Assembly (NCBI GenBank): GCA_011109175.1
Contig: RDEW01000052.1
Coordinates: forward strand, 124,001 to 188,000
Source: Dicyema japonicum
Lineage: Eukaryota; Dicyemida; Rhombozoa; Dicyemidae
Direction of reading: 5' to 3'
DNA length: 64,000 nucleotides
Shown here: piece by piece, positions 1 to 11,430 of the stretch
Numbering within the stretch: the stretch's first letter is position 1
Layout of the letters: each line of letters opens with the position of its first letter
Translations under genes and position numbers: made by a program
The notes under the pieces: generated by a model
The model's input: only the letters and a program-made list of their open reading frames with translations
Databases searched by the model: none
What the model was told of the DNA's origin: nothing

Positions 1-139
1 AAACATGTGTATTTCTTTAACTTTATGGTCTCAGCCTTCTCCGAAGCAGAGCCTGGCTTAGTTGTAGTCGTTGTAAGGTTGGAGGGAGAGAGGCTATTGA
101 CACAGGTGCCGTCCCAGGCAAGGTATTTACCACTTTCCC

Positions 140-745
140 ATGAGAAGAGAGTGGTTCCGTCAGGTCATCGGTTGGCTTGAGCAAGTCCAAGCGGCTTCAA
201 TTTTTCTATGCCGATGACATAGTTGCCGCATCTAGGGACGTAAATGTCGAACATGCTAAAGAAAGACTACAAGGAATACTAAATAACATATTTGGTTGGT
301 TGTGTGAAAATCGATTGCATGTTCCGGTAAGTCAGCAGTCACTCTATTCACTAAAAATAGAAAGATAGAACGCAAACAATTGATGTCACCTTAAATGGAG
401 TACCTATACCACAAAAGAATTCGGAGAAGATACTGAGAGTAACTTTTGATACTTTTCCCTGCTTCTCAGCCTATGTGGAATCTATCATATCAACCTGTGC
501 AAAAAAGATCAATTTTGTCAAAGCTTTCCTTTGGAACTGTGGAAAAATTTATCCCCCAGGTGTCGGGACCAACTACAAGCAGCATATCCACCCAACAATA
601 GATTATGCATGTGCTGCTGAGGATCTAACTTGGCGGCAACGAAACTAATAAAAATTCAAGAGATCCAGTCAAAAGGAATCAATTTACTGAAAAAAATACG
701 GATAGAAAAATTGTCCCCAGAACACTTGAGTCTATCATAGAGACA
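140..745 (+). pseudogene. Family J (Jockey/CR1-like) RT, C-terminal half fragment
   Basis: The plus strand reads FFYADDIVAAS, the RT catalytic YADD box, at about 207-240. After frame changes come KILRVTFDTFPCFSAYVESI (about 430-487) and KKINFVKAFLWNC (about 500-540), the pattern of the thumb region in Jockey/CR1-type LINEs. IQEIQSKGINLLKKI near 650-700 matches the usual post-thumb 'K-x-Q-x-I-Q' segment. At least three frame changes separate these blocks and no 5' part is present, so this is a dead, 5'-truncated copy. The family assignment is by motif order only. Confidence 0.75.
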
Positions 746-976
746 ATTTCAGAAGAGGAGGGATAAAAGACCCCGTTAGAGTTTAATTTCGGAAATCTGT
801 TTTATAAGCTAAATGATAACTTTTTAAATATTCTATTTAATTAATATATTGAAACACGTGTCTAGGTTTCGAAATTTAGACTAAAATTAGCCACGTGGTC
901 TGGGTCCGGACGGGTTACGTTCTTGAGGTATTTTGGCAATCACATGGTATTCAGAATGGGAAACCTATTGTATAAA

Positions 977-1384
977 TTAATTTTTTACTTTAAGTGGAAT
1001 AAAAAACTTGCAAATTGTGCACTCTTGGACAATTCTTTCAATAATTTTCCGTTTTATTGAAAAATAGGAGTGCAAACATTCTTGATGCAGTTTACGAATC
1101 CCCGAATGGCTATTTCTATGGCTAGACTCCGCGATGGTTCGCATTTCAGACTCGTTGTCCATGCAAATAACCAGCCTGTGCTTTTCAATTTTTTCGTCTT
1201 TTAGGTATAATCGACCATGGATGACAGTAAATTTCTCGGATTTTTTGATTAATTTGTATTTTGCTTGTCTCGAAGATGTCTGAACAGGGCCACCATTTAG
1301 AATGCTCACTATAAATTGATATTCCATGCTATTTTTGACAAAGCCTATTTTCAGATACAGAAATAAACATTTTTTAGAGCACAT
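977..1384 (-). pseudogene. Integrase-type H2C2 zinc-binding domain fragment
   Basis: A 135-residue open frame contains YKLIKKSEKFTVIHGRLYLK, then H-x3-H (SHRNSH) and, after about 30 residues, C-x2-C (CTIC). This is the HHCC zinc-binding module that precedes the DDE core in Ty3/gypsy integrases and in related domesticated integrases (GIN1/KRBA2-like). The region immediately downstream on the minus strand does not show the catalytic core, so the fragment is truncated. Whether it came from an LTR retrotransposon or a Ginger-like DNA transposon cannot be told from this piece. Confidence 0.65.
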
Positions 1385-1899
1385 GTTGAATATTCATGAG
1401 TTACGACAAAATATATTAAATATGTCCGACACGATTAAAAATGATCAAACCCACATTAAGCATGACATTTGACAAGTGGCCTTAACAGCGATTGACAGGT
1501 GGCATGTAACCATCAGCGTAACCACCAATTCGATTTAAAAATAGCTTAATTTCTATTTTTAAAACTATCGGCACGGATGTGAAACATAGACCTGTAATAC
1601 CAGTCGTATGAGATCCTGAAATTTATCATCCAGAATGGTACCCAAAACTCAATTGGGAATAGCGTTGAGCCAGGTTCTATTTTCGGAAGACATCTCCGAC
1701 AACACCAGGCACGGCTATGTTGGTTAGATGACACTAGCAGATCTAAAAAGTATTTCGGTATCGTCCAGGCTCGGCTGAGAAAATATGGAAGGTAAAAAAA
1801 ACTGATAGGTACAGCTCAGGTTTCACAAGCATGACCGGCGTCTTGTCAGTAGAGAATTCAGGGAGGGAGTGTAGAATCCTCTTGACAAGGGTGCTACCA
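1385..1899. other. No recognisable gene
   Basis: Short ORFs on both strands in this stretch show no motif I recognise. The right end may be the decayed RT core of the family P fragment that follows. Confidence 0.4.
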
Positions 1900-3127
1900 A
1901 AATTATTATAATTGTGGTTTTGGGCCTCGATCCCCGATCACTAGGAATGAGATGAAGCATGTCCTCTTGAGAAAAAACAACTTCTATGCGAATCGCTGGA
2001 CAGATTACAGCTACTTGACTTACACTCAGCACTATTCCTCATGAAAAGAAGTCTTAACATTCAGAGAATCGCCTATTTACTCAGGACAGCTCCGTACTAT
2101 TCCCAACTGGAGCAGCTTGAGCATTTTGATTTGTCTTTACTCAGCTCGACGGAGCAAATATTTAATGTCAAATTCGACGATGCTGCATGGAAGCAAGCTA
2201 CACTCCCAGTTAGATTTGGGAGTCTTGGAATCCATCGTACTTTGGACGTCTCACTTCCTGCGCATCTGTCTTCACTCACGGCCTGTGAATCTTTGGTCAA
2301 GAGGATTCTACACTTCCTACACGAATTCTCACTTGCCCAAGACATAATCCACGCACGAAAAGCCTGGAATGCCACCAACCTCCCCCTGCCTCCTTCACAA
2401 GACTGCCAGCGAAACCTGGACAATTTATTGTGTGGAAATCATTTGGACTACTACTGGAATCAGCCAATCAGCACCGACGCGCTTGTTTGCTTTCGAGAGC
2501 TTCCCCTGAGAGCGGAGCTTGACAAAACGCCATCCCAAATTGAGCCCTGGACACCTTTCTAGATAATGAATGCGCTAGAAGTGGTATCTCTCTGCGGCTG
2601 AGACTGAAAGTATTTGCATTTCACCCATTCAGATGTGGCATCCTGATAGACTACTGCTATGGCCTGCAAGAGGAGCGCTGGCAGATCTCCAAGGCACAAG
2701 GCTCTGAATGAGATTGTCAAGCGGACAATGGATGCTGCTGGATACCATTCTTGAACCGGACGGGTTATACAAAGTGACGGGAAACGACCGGACGGGTGAC
2801 CATATTTCTCTTTAAAGGCCGGGAAACCACTTGTTTGGGATGTGACATGTACAGACACGTTCGCCCAGAACGTTCTTCACGAGTGCGCTTCAAGGGGTGA
2901 AGGCCAAACTCAAAAAATACGTCGACCTTCTCGATAATGTAATATTTGTTCCCCTTGCTATTGAGACTTTTGGATCCTACCCCTCTACACTCGAGTTTTT
3001 TAAACGTCTCGGAAACCGGATCATCTCGTGCACTGGAGATCTCCGCGAACGCCGCTGGCTGTTCGAGCGAATTTCGCTCGCAATTCTGAGAGGGAACAGC
3101 CATGCATTGATGGCGGCATCCGACTAA
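1900..3127 (+). pseudogene. Family P retroelement, 3' half (RT thumb plus nuclease and C-terminal domain)
   Basis: The cleanest block (2041-2562) contains RIAYLLRTAPYYSQLEQLEH and SLGIHRTLDVSLPAHLSSL, collinear with the post-RT region of the full element at 14.75-17.7 kb (GLPKLLYLLRCSPCYEQYD, GVGMRSALEVAYPAYLSSL). Further on, SPRHKALNE, DGKRPDG and VWDVTCTDTF mark the C-terminal PD-(D/E)XK-like nuclease. KYVDLLDNVIFVPLAIETFG and LFERISLAILRGNSHALMAA form the terminal domain, ending at a TAA (3125-3127). An A/T-rich 3' tail follows at about 3150-3175. Several frameshifts and one stop interrupt it; the PHD finger and RT core are missing. Confidence 0.85.
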
Positions 3128-3404
3128 ATAATGTTTTGCCCTTATGTTTTTTAATTAAAAAAAATTTTTTTGATCAAAATAAAAGCTGTCATGTGGCGTG
3201 ACCTTCAATGACAATTTCTTTGACAGCCCACGTGAGTAAAAAATCTATAAATTATAGTGGTTTGTATGAAAAAACCCAGTGTACTGTTATTCTAGCTGCA
3301 TAACCTTTAACCCTATTTAAAGGTATATTTAACATTTGCCTATTAATTTACGAGTATAATTACTGATTCTTTTCTATTTATTTTTTTTAAATTTATAAGA
3401 AATC

Positions 3405-3522
3405 TAAAAATGCCGACGACCTGGACAACATGAGAGCATTGGCTAACAACAGGGAAGTATGGAAAAGAATGACATCTAACCCTGTTTCTTTTGCTGCACA
3501 TGCTCGTGAAGTGCTTAAATAA
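3405..3522 (+). pseudogene. Family E retroelement 3' end with (AAT)n tail
   Basis: The reading DDLDNMRALANNREVWKRM followed by FAAHAREVLK and a stop matches the C-terminus of the long family E copy (DDLDLLRDLAKNRRAWSNL near 28.8 kb). It is followed directly by TAATAATAATT, the (AAT)n tail seen on the other copy. Only the last ~40 codons are present, as expected for a strongly 5'-truncated insertion by target-primed reverse transcription. Confidence 0.75.
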
Positions 3523-3589
3523 TAATAATTAAATTTATAAATATAACGTTGTCACTAGAAAAACGTGTTTTTTAATTTAATTTTTTAAT

Positions 3590-3720
3590 TAAATTAATTA
3601 AGTTTGTTATTGAAAATTAAACAGTTTTAAGAGCACTTAATTTACGGAGCTTGAATGGCCATGCTGTTTCACTGACAATGGTTTTCTCCGACCCTGATAC
3701 GCTCGACTTGTAAAATGGAA
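3590..3720 (-). pseudogene. Family P 3' terminal fragment
   Basis: Minus-strand reading gives ERIRVGENHCQ, a TGA, then NSMAIQAP and TAA. This aligns with the C-terminal motif of family P (ERISLAILRGNSxAxxxA) with one stop in the RGNS region. It sits only ~65 bp beyond the family E tail and in the opposite orientation. Confidence 0.6.
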
Positions 3721-4590
3721 AGAACTTGTTAATATAGCGAATTGTGGCCACCCGCTACACCGTCAGTCGAGTCTCTAAAGAGATGCAGGAAGCTGTCAGA
3801 GAAAGATCCAATCTCAAGCAAAATTTGCATATTCTTCAAACAAGAACTTATGTTCCTCAGGTGAGGGGGTTCCGGCCAAGTTGATATCAACTTTTCAGTT
3901 CGGAAGTCCTAGTTGCTTCTATTTTGAAATATCCAGACCGAATCTGAAAGAGGAAACAGCATAGATCCATTCCAAGAGTAGTCTAGGACAGGTTAATATA
4001 CAGCCAACTCCTCGCGATGAGGAGCGGACGCTATTTCATTTTTAAGTTTAGAAAGATCGTCTCTTCTTTCCCCAGTGGACCTTTTTCCATATTAAAATCT
4101 TCGCCAAATCAAGACTAAGGGTAAAACTGACTAATTCTCTGATCCGACACGTTCTAGCAGAACCCTTACCCATGCACAGTGATTCAGAGGACGTTGTCCG
4201 GGAATCTGAGGTCGATTCCGGAACTTGTCTCCGGGGGACGAAATTGTCTCTGTTGCAGCTTTTATGAGCACTTTCTTCACACTTCTTCATTTTCAGTGTT
4301 TTTAAGGCAACTGTAAAACAAATCTCAACCTTCATCATTTCTTCAAACTGTGCATAGCAACTCGATCCAATTCATTGTGGACTCAGGAGATATCGAAAAT
4401 CCTACGTTTTCAACTCGATCAGCTACGCCAGGGTTCAACTCCTTTCAGGCCAAATTGGAGGAACCTAGACAAAAAAGCTTTTTGTGGAAGAGAATTACTA
4501 TGTAGTCTAATTCACCCCATACTACAGTGGTTCTTTCATTATTAGAAAACAAAAATTTAATTAACACCCAAGACCACGGTAAAATCTAAG
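3721..4590. other. No recognisable gene
   Basis: The longest frame is a 96-codon minus-strand ORF (4048-4338), Lys/Ser-rich, with no motif I recognise. Plus-strand readings around 3760-3870 are open for ~35 codons but equally anonymous. Confidence 0.4.
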
Positions 4591-4597
4591 CTAACTA

Positions 4598-5084
4598 TCA
4601 CGTGATCCCGATACGTTCCGCCAAAATCCTCATTCTTTCCCGGTACTCCTCCCTCGTACCCACACAAGCTCGTACTGGGCGGCTGACTGTATTTGCAGGG
4701 CCACCTTCCCGCATGCTGGAGTTTTGTTTAATGAGGGCCTCCAGAGTAGTTGGTCCGGTTCTGTGTCTCCCACAAGACCACCGCTCCGTCATTCTGAAAG
4801 CCTTCTTTTGAACGTCTTCGATTTTCTTAGTGTTCGTCCATGATAATGAAGTTCCTCACGAAGCACACGTGTAGGAGAAGCATGGTTCGATATATTGCCT
4901 GTAAATGTTCATCAAGACTGGGTGGGTACCTGTCTTCAATAGTCCAGATAAACATTTTAATGTATTGATCCTCTTCTCGCACTTCAGAACAATGCTTGCC
5001 ACGTGTGGTGACAAACATAAGTGCGTGTCCTTTTTTGGAAGTGGTCAATATCACTTTATTTATTTTATTATTTGTCAATATCAC
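4598..5084 (-). pseudogene. Family T retroelement, C-terminal fragment
   Basis: Two overlapping minus-strand frames join into one reading. YRTMLLLHVCFVRNFIIMDE is followed, after a frame change, by TKKIEDVQKKAFRMTE, resembling the 'Y-K-x-L-x-R-P ... IE-x-VQ-K-x-A' end of LINE reverse transcriptases. It then ends CVGTREEYRERMRILAERI plus GIT and a TGA. The same terminal peptide and the flanking DNA after the stop recur at 6.45 and 7.3 kb. A parallel IEEMQKKAFKITEGG occurs at ~18.97 kb. No RT catalytic box is included. Confidence 0.6.
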
Positions 5085-5184
5085 TTAATAAATCAAACTA
5101 AATTAACAGCATAACTAAGTTTACAAAAAATTATAAAATTTAAATCTAAATTAAATTTTAAAATATTATTATTTAAAAGAAAAT

Positions 5185-5810
5185 TTAAAAATATTCTCTT
5201 TTTTCTCCCCAAAACAGACATAGATAAGGTTTTCTGATTTGAGCCACTGGAGATTCAAACTCAGACATTTTTGCATTGCAGGCTTCCATTATCAGTTCGC
5301 GTATTGGATGTTTCCTGAATTCAAGAAAGGGAATGGGAGATGGAGACATTAAGTGTACTAGAGCTATGGATGAGTGCAATAGAGTAATCAACATATAACT
5401 TGATTCAGGTCGTTTTTGGGGGAAAGGAGACAATTAAGTTTGTCTGAGGCAGAAGCCATTGCGCTCTTCTGGATTCTTGTAATCGAGTCGATTGTTTCCA
5501 CAAACTTTATAGTGCTGAGACCGACTACTCGAGACGTCACGACATAATTCAGTCGGAAAAAAGTTCTGCCTGTCAGCCTCTAATTATCTTTTGCTCCAGA
5601 ACCAATGGATCCTAAGAAGTAGAGTTAATTAATCTCCAATTAAGGTACATCCAGTTCCCATAGAGGGAGTGAAGCGCATCTTTCCAAACATTAGGTTCAT
5701 CAATGTTCGCTATCGTGGAGATTCCTCCACAGATGTAGAGAAGAGATAGATCCTTTTTAGTTGCCGAGCAGACACTGGCCGTCAAATTAGAAAAGTGGCT
5801 CAACTAACAT
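5185..5810 (-). pseudogene. Possible LINE RT C-terminal fragment
   Basis: Minus-strand reading RTFFRLNYVVTSRVVGLS followed by IKFVETIDSITRIQKSA resembles the 'IDSIERVQRRA' segment after the RT thumb of Jockey/CR1-type elements. It stays open to ~5185. The part at 5612-5803 (CSATKKDLSLLYICGG) is in another frame and has no identifiable domain. Assignment rests on one motif and is tentative. Confidence 0.35.
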
Positions 5811-6246
5811 CTCTAAAATTTTGTTGGAGGTATAAAGCACAACCAAGTAGATAGCAGTGTGATAATCGAATATAAAGCTAATCACGACAGCACTGAAAAA
5901 GACATAAATATAGAACGTGGGGACCCTTAACAAGAATAGTCAAAAGAGTAGTCATCAACACCGGGAAAGAGGAAACCTTAATAAAAATGGTCAGGAGTAT
6001 ATTCGAATTCTTCGATTGAACAAATAAATTCGACAGCAATAACAATTAAGCTACCGAAAAACTAGAATAGGAAATAACCAAAATAAATAAAGTCTCTAAA
6101 ATTTGACAATTTTGGTTCTTTCATATTTGGTGGTGATTGGTAGTAATTTTTCATATTTTCAATTTCCAAGATTAATTGTACAGCAAGACCTCACGAATCT
6201 GCCGATTTTGGGACTGGCCAAAATGGGCAAGTTTCATATAACCGGG
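5811..6246. other. No recognisable gene
   Basis: AT-rich sequence without extended frames or motifs on either strand. Confidence 0.4.
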
Positions 6247-6249
6247 AAG

Positions 6250-6503
6250 GTCTTATGAAATATTATAGGAACCCTGGTGAATGACACTATTATTCACATC
6301 AAAGCTGAAATCGTTGGTATATCAAAAAATCAGCCTGAGTTTAAAAAAGAAATGAGAAAGCACTGTAATGTGTCATTAACCCAAATTTATGATCGTTCTG
6401 AAGTTGATGAATTTAAAAAAAATCCAATTGGTGTATGTCCTTGTCGAGGGAGGAGCACCGGACCAAGTTGAGGTCTCTGCTAAAGCGTGCTGGGATCACG
6501 TGA
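6250..6503 (+). pseudogene. Family T 3' end fragment
   Basis: From 6447 the plus strand reads REEHRTKLRSLLKRAGIT and TGA (6501-6503), matching REEYRERMRILAERIGIT of the 4.6-kb copy. The DNA after the stop (GTTAGTTTGCGAAACCGTGG) also resembles that copy's 3' UTR. An open frame upstream (6250-6471, EIVGISKNQPEFKKEMRKHC) is in a different phase and unidentified; it may be flanking host sequence. Confidence 0.55.
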
Positions 6504-7099
6504 TTAGTTAGTTTGCGAAACCGTGGTCTCTGGTGTTATTGTTAATTGGGGAACAACTCTACAATTTGGAAAAAGATTGTATTTCAATAAATATGAAAAA
6601 ATAAATTCAATATTTATGGAAATTTAAAAAATCGATGATGTTTTAAAAAATATGTAATATACAGAATTTTGAAGTCGTTTTAGCTTGTGAATACAGCAAC
6701 ATTTTATAGGCAAAGGACCTAGGAGTGATCAAAAATTTCAAGTCACATTTCGACAAAATGAAATTGCCGACGTTATTCAAAAATTGTAAAAAAATCACCT
6801 TATATATGTCTGAATGCTCTTTTTTACCAATGAATGCTCTTTTTTTCTTTTTTCGTGTGAGTCCTTTTAGACGATCTTATTGACTTATGGCTGTGCTTAT
6901 GTCAAAAAATACGACTTCTCTTAGCTACTCCCAAGTAACTGAAAGAGTAGGGAAGTCAAAATATTCTTTACTATGTAAGACTGATACTAATCATTACCAA
7001 AGACGTCCAAATTTAAAAAATTCTTTTAATCTGAAAAAGTTAGATTGAAACGAAAAGTTGTTGATTTGTTTAAGTTATTTTCAAAATTTTGGATGACTG
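6504..7099. other. No recognisable gene
   Basis: AT-rich, no open frames of note. It contains a short imperfect direct repeat of the TGAATGCTCTTTTTT type at about 6810-6845. Confidence 0.35.
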
Positions 7100-7351
7100 T
7101 TGAAAATCATAAAATACTTCAAATTTTTAATTTTCTCCAGGACAAATGTCAAAGAAGATTACGTTTATAGAAAACGAGGTATTGATATTGCAGACACTCT
7201 TGAAATTCTAAAATCTTCTAAACTGTTCAGTGTTCACATTACACAGTACCAGACAGTTCACCCATCACGGGTATATGTGAGCTCAAAGGTAGAACACAGC
7301 CAAGTTGAAAACTCTGCTAAGACGTGTCGAGATCACAGTTACTATTTCTGA
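7100..7351 (+). pseudogene. Family T 3' end fragment (second)
   Basis: Near 7287-7345 one frame reads NTAKLKTLLRRVEIT, a degenerate version of the family T terminus (KLRSLLKRAGIT). The annotated-length open frame (YVYRKRGIDIADTLEILKSS) is in another phase and has no recognised domain. The fragment lies ~0.8 kb from, and in the same orientation as, the 6.45-kb one. Confidence 0.45.
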
Positions 7352-7539
7352 TATTTACTTGTGATCTGCATCTGCCAGGAACAAAAGAATTTAGAGCGCA
7401 CGTGCGTTCCAAGAAAATACACGGAGAAGGTGAGGAGGTCACTGATAAAGATCTTTAATGATCATTCCATTCTCCCAATAAATAGTGGTAATTCTTGCTC
7501 TCTAAATAAATGATTCCCCGCCTATACATTTCGGTTAAT

Positions 7540-7770
7540 TCTACACATTCGGTTAACGTTCCACGCATCTCGATGCCTTGGCCTGACGAGTGACGCCGTC
7601 AACAGTGAACATTTTACTGCGGAACTTGATCTTGTATAAAGGATATACACCCAACAAAAAAGAAGTAAAGAGCATTCCTTGGTTCTCTCTCATAGTCATG
7701 ATAACACTTTACTTAAAATAAAGTGTTTGTCCACCTGAGCGGAGCTATAACTACATGGCTCTGCGTAAAA
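7540..7770 (+). repeat. Dispersed repeat, copy 1 (SINE body or LTR-like)
   Basis: This stretch aligns with the reverse complement of 36,495-36,720. Shared blocks in order are GTTCCACGCATCT, CGAGTGACGCCGTCA, GCGGAACT, TTTACTTAAA, AATAAAGTGT and GCGGAGCTA. The copy at 36.5 kb is preceded on its sense strand by a tRNA-like head, so the repeat may be a tRNA-derived SINE body; here the head is not recognisable. A TATAAA at ~7635 and AATAAA at ~7717, with an end at ...ACTACA followed by TGGCTCTGCG, would alternatively suit an LTR plus primer-binding site. Confidence 0.55.
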
Positions 7771-8549
7771 GTACATTTTGTAACAGTTCACGTTGATGTG
7801 AAGATAACTCATGCTGAACCTCCAATTATAGATCATGAATGGTGCTCATCCTTTGGAGCAAGATGAACGGGTGTGTGAAGAGAGGTCGTAATGATGAGGT
7901 GAAAGATATAAATATCAACGATGAAAGCAAAATTAAGGATAACTATATTTACAGATCACGAAATCTTACAGTAATTCGAGAAAATCCAAGTGAGTACCTT
8001 TCCCGTGATATATCCCCGGCTCTTATTTCCTCAATGTTTTCTGGTTCTAGTTGATGAAGATTATTTTCACTTGTCACAAAATCTCCATGCAACATTTTCA
8101 CTTATTATGCCACACAGCATTGCTCTGAATTTTACGATGTATTATCTCATTGCTCCGAAATCATGGAATGCTGGATTTCTGGAGAGTTCCGGCCTTGATC
8201 ATCTTGTTGACCAATCTCTGTAATAAACAGGACGAATTTGACACGTCTACAAGACACATAGGCGTACATTTGGTAGCCCTCGAGCAGACAGTGGAATAGT
8301 TTCCTTTAAGTAAATAATGTTCGATCGAGTCAAGACTGCAATTATTTATTTAAAACCCCGGGATCACCAGAAAGAAAAACAACAAAACGTCAAAAAGTTT
8401 GGTAATCCAGTTCCCGTAATCAATCGACCCGTCTGTGGACTTCCATTGTTCCCACTACGCAATAAATCAGTGAATCGATTTTAATGCTTTGAAAAAATGT
8501 CTTGTAAATAAATAATAAATTTTTTTAGATTTAATTTTTTATTAAAAAC
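7771..8549. other. No recognisable gene
   Basis: Two overlapping plus-strand ORFs (7839-8054, 7990-8223) are present but show no domain. A run of A/T begins near 8510 (the 3' UTR of the following minus-strand fragment). Confidence 0.35.
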
Positions 8550-8760
8550 AATGTAATTAATTTTAAACCATGTAGATTAGCGGCCAGGTTGTTTTCTCTG
8601 ACAATAGCGATCGATATACGCTCTATAAGTCATCCAGTCTCACGTAGATCCTAGGTGACCATTTGGATCATTGAACCGATCTGGTGGACTAATCTCTAGC
8701 ATTAGTAACCTAATTAGGTGATCATAGTTCCCCTTATTTCTCTCGCCATCTTAATCTTGT
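8550..8760 (-). pseudogene. Family P 3' terminal fragment
   Basis: Minus-strand reading LIERISIAIVRENNLAANLH aligns with the family P C-terminal motif ERISLAILRGNSxA. The preceding DNA (GATCCACGTGAGACTGGATG-like) matches the corresponding position of the 22.2-kb and 52.3-kb copies. The tail is A/T-rich. It is truncated 5' and has substituted the usual RGNS by RENN. Confidence 0.6.
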
Positions 8761-9091
8761 GCTCACGAAAGATCCAACCGCTTCCCGGGAGTGTCTGGAC
8801 TTGTGCCTACGCAGGAAGTTGATGAGGGACTGATGACAGGTTATTTCAGATCGCGCAACTGGCTCCGACAGTGGGGTGACGAGAGTAGGATTCTTCGACT
8901 CAGCAAAAAGCGTAGTCTTTTGTTAATTTTATCCAAGGACGACGCTGATTGTGCGCACTTACATGAATCCAAGGGATAGTAGAATATGATTTTTTTACTT
9001 ATTTTGCTTGGCGTAATTAGGTCCTCCTATTTCGGCGGCGGCCATTTACTCTTTACTTGGGAACTGAATATACTTAATTGACGGGCGAATT

Positions 9092-9180
9092 CCTAAAGAA
9101 TCGGATTTCTAAACACATTGGAGATCTCCTTGAGTGCTGCTGGCTATTTGAGCGAATCTCGACAATCTTCCTTTCCACTC
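9092..9180 (+). pseudogene. Family P 3' terminal fragment
   Basis: Plus-strand reading RISKHIGDLLECCWLFERIS aligns with RIISCTGDLRERRWLFERIS of the first copy (near 3010-3075). It breaks down after ~30 codons. This is a very short relic. Confidence 0.6.
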
Positions 9181-10560
9181 TGTCCATCATGCCTTCTTGA
9201 CTACCAGAATACTTCTTGTCAAGGCTCGCCTCAAGTTCTCCACAGCACCACATACACCCGACGGATATCTGAGAGCGTCTGCAATTGGTTGTGACGTTCC
9301 TGCTAGTCACCAATTTCCTTCACTCAAAGGGACTGGGAGTAAATAAATCTATCACACAAAATCCAGAGTATATATGGGAGTTACTGTTGACCGCTATAAA
9401 CCCTAAACTTTTTAAATCGAATGTTCTTAATTTATATTACCTGTCGACGCAGTAGAATCCTAGGAAAATTTAAAATCTACCTGTGGAGAAGGAAATAAAA
9501 CATGGAGTCCTTCCGCGCGATTGGTGTCGAGACAACGAGAAGTATTCCTGGTCTTCCTCAATTATTCCCTGCAGTATTCCCTGGTCTTCCTCAAGAAACT
9601 CAGGCGTATACACATCGCATATTTGCAATTTGTTTCATAATCTTATCGAATTGTGGTGCTGTTACTCCATTAATCACACGTGTCTCGATATTAAAGAATT
9701 CATTAATTATCGATTATAGGAACCATCTGTTTCATTTATTCTATTGGAATGGTTTCTACAACTTCAAGGATGGGATGTTTGCTATAGTTTTTGATTCTCA
9801 GTGGCCTTGTCTGTGATATTGTATCGATTGGGTTATTGTCAGGAAACTTAGAAATGAATGGAGTGATTGAGAATACATAAAGACCGGAACTAGGTAACTG
9901 TGATTTCGATATGTCCCAACGAGACCTTAACTTAGTTTGGTACAGCTCTCCTGAGCCACAAATTTAATTCACTTTTGATTGACACTTGTTTTTATAGGAA
10001 AATGCGTGTACCTACTACGAGTATTGAACTTTTAAATAAAATCCGCCGTAGACATGGGTGTTGTCCTATGTGCAGCTTCAGATAAATGATCTTCCAAGAT
10101 CTTTCAATTTTGGCTGGACGAGATTCATAGATGAATCTTAGAAATTCGTATTTTGATGTTTTCTGGTTCATTCATTCTCATCCAACATCAAGGAGAACCC
10201 TTCTTTCTCCGACATAGAAATTATTATCCTTGAGGTATCGAGCATTTCATTGACTCAATGAACACACATCCATCGTCTTCTAAGGGCAGTTAGTTAAATA
10301 ACCCCGGGCTCACTAACTTGAGGGAGACGGGTTCTACATCTTAGCGTTTTTTGAGAAACTATATACTCGTCGTTGCACTTCCACGACTAAAACATTATAT
10401 GCCCATTAAATATTGAGACATCCTTCCGGGGGTAAAGATAACTTTGAATGACAATGTCACGGGGATCATTTTGATATCAGAAAAAAGGAAATTTACATAA
10501 GTAATGAAAACTGGGAGGTGATCCGACATCATTCCAAAGGTGACAAAAGCTTCCCCGAAG
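9181..10560. other. No recognisable gene
   Basis: Overlapping short ORFs at 9483-9816 have no motif. A short direct repeat (CTGGTCTTCCTCAA at ~9550 and ~9590) lies inside them. The rest is anonymous. Confidence 0.35.
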
Positions 10561-10571
10561 ATGACTATAGG

Positions 10572-10841
10572 CTAAAATATGTTACGCCAAAATCCCCCAC
10601 AAGGACCATAAAGTTGGCTGTCTCTCCTTCTCCCCTTAGAAATAACCAGAATTCTTATATTTTCTGCGACGGTTAATACAAATTTAATTCCGTTCAAACT
10701 TGTACACGTCCGTTCCATTTGGGACCTGAAACACCGAAAATGCTTTGATAGACCGGTTTCGATCCTTTGCTCTATGTCCATTTTCATAAGTTCCTCCTTT
10801 CGAAAATCACGGATATTCCACCTGCTATCCAGTTTCGCCAT
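10572..10841 (-). CDS. Unidentified ORF, divergent from the next
   Basis: An 89-codon frame with an ATG start, charged at the N-terminus (RKEELMKMDIEQRIETGLSK). It lies 22 bp from a plus-strand ATG at 10864, so a shared promoter is conceivable. No domain is recognised. Because genes here have ~22-nt introns, the frame could be one exon of a longer gene. It may equally be chance. Confidence 0.25.
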   Translation of the reverse strand: MAKLDSRWNIRDFRKEELMKMDIEQRIETGLSKHFRCFRSQMERTCTSLNGIKFVLTVAENIRILVISKGRRRDSQLYGPCGGFWRNIF

Positions 10842-10863
10842 GGTTTTATAAAAGAATGATCAC

Positions 10864-11187
10864 ATGTATTTATCGCGGAATTTCGAACATATGCTAAAAA
10901 AATACAAGATCAGATTTCCAAAACAACGGGATTGCCAGCCAACTACTCCTAAAAATACTAAACAAGTAGTATATCTAGCCATGCATCCGTCCTTAGAATC
11001 AATCCATCCCCCGAATAGAAAAGCGTATAGATTGAAAGAAGAGCTGATCCATGAAAAGAAAAGACTTTCACCAAGCACCTTGGAAACACGAATTTGTCAA
11101 AGCATAGCGGTTTACTTGTTGTCTCGTATAGTTTTCTGTCCACCATGGTATGTGCAAATTCAATGGAAAAACACAGAGGCAAGGTAA
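10864..11187 (+). CDS. Unidentified ORF, basic, divergent from the previous
   Basis: A 107-codon frame starting MYLSRNFEHMLKKYKIRFPK, rich in Lys/Arg, ending at a TAA ~245 bp before the PSMD13-like gene's stop (convergent). Hydrophobic minus-strand frames overlap it fully, so the coding strand is unsure. No similarity is recognised. Confidence 0.25.
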   Translation: MYLSRNFEHMLKKYKIRFPKQRDCQPTTPKNTKQVVYLAMHPSLESIHPPNRKAYRLKEELIHEKKRLSPSTLETRICQSIAVYLLSRIVFCPPWYVQIQWKNTEAR

Positions 11188-11430
11188 TAGCTCTCCTGGG
11201 TAGGACACTATCGAAGCCAAAGCTATAAAACAAAAAAAACATAATTTTATGCCAAAATTCTCAGAACATAATGACACTACACAAAAAAGGACATAACTAT
11301 TAATAGGATGAAGACTTCAAGAAACTATCACCATGACAACATCTACAGTCCACCAAATAGTACTCACTCCTACACACAAACACTAACAAGACAGTTAAAA
11401 ACAATATCAGGAAAGAATGTTAGGACAAAC

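Noticed and set aside
2097-2423. Minus-strand ORF of 108 codons
   Set aside because: Antisense shadow of the family P coding region, whose motifs are on the plus strand.
9483-9816. Overlapping plus-strand ORFs
   Set aside because: No motif, no copy elsewhere, and they contain a simple internal duplication; not supportable as a gene.
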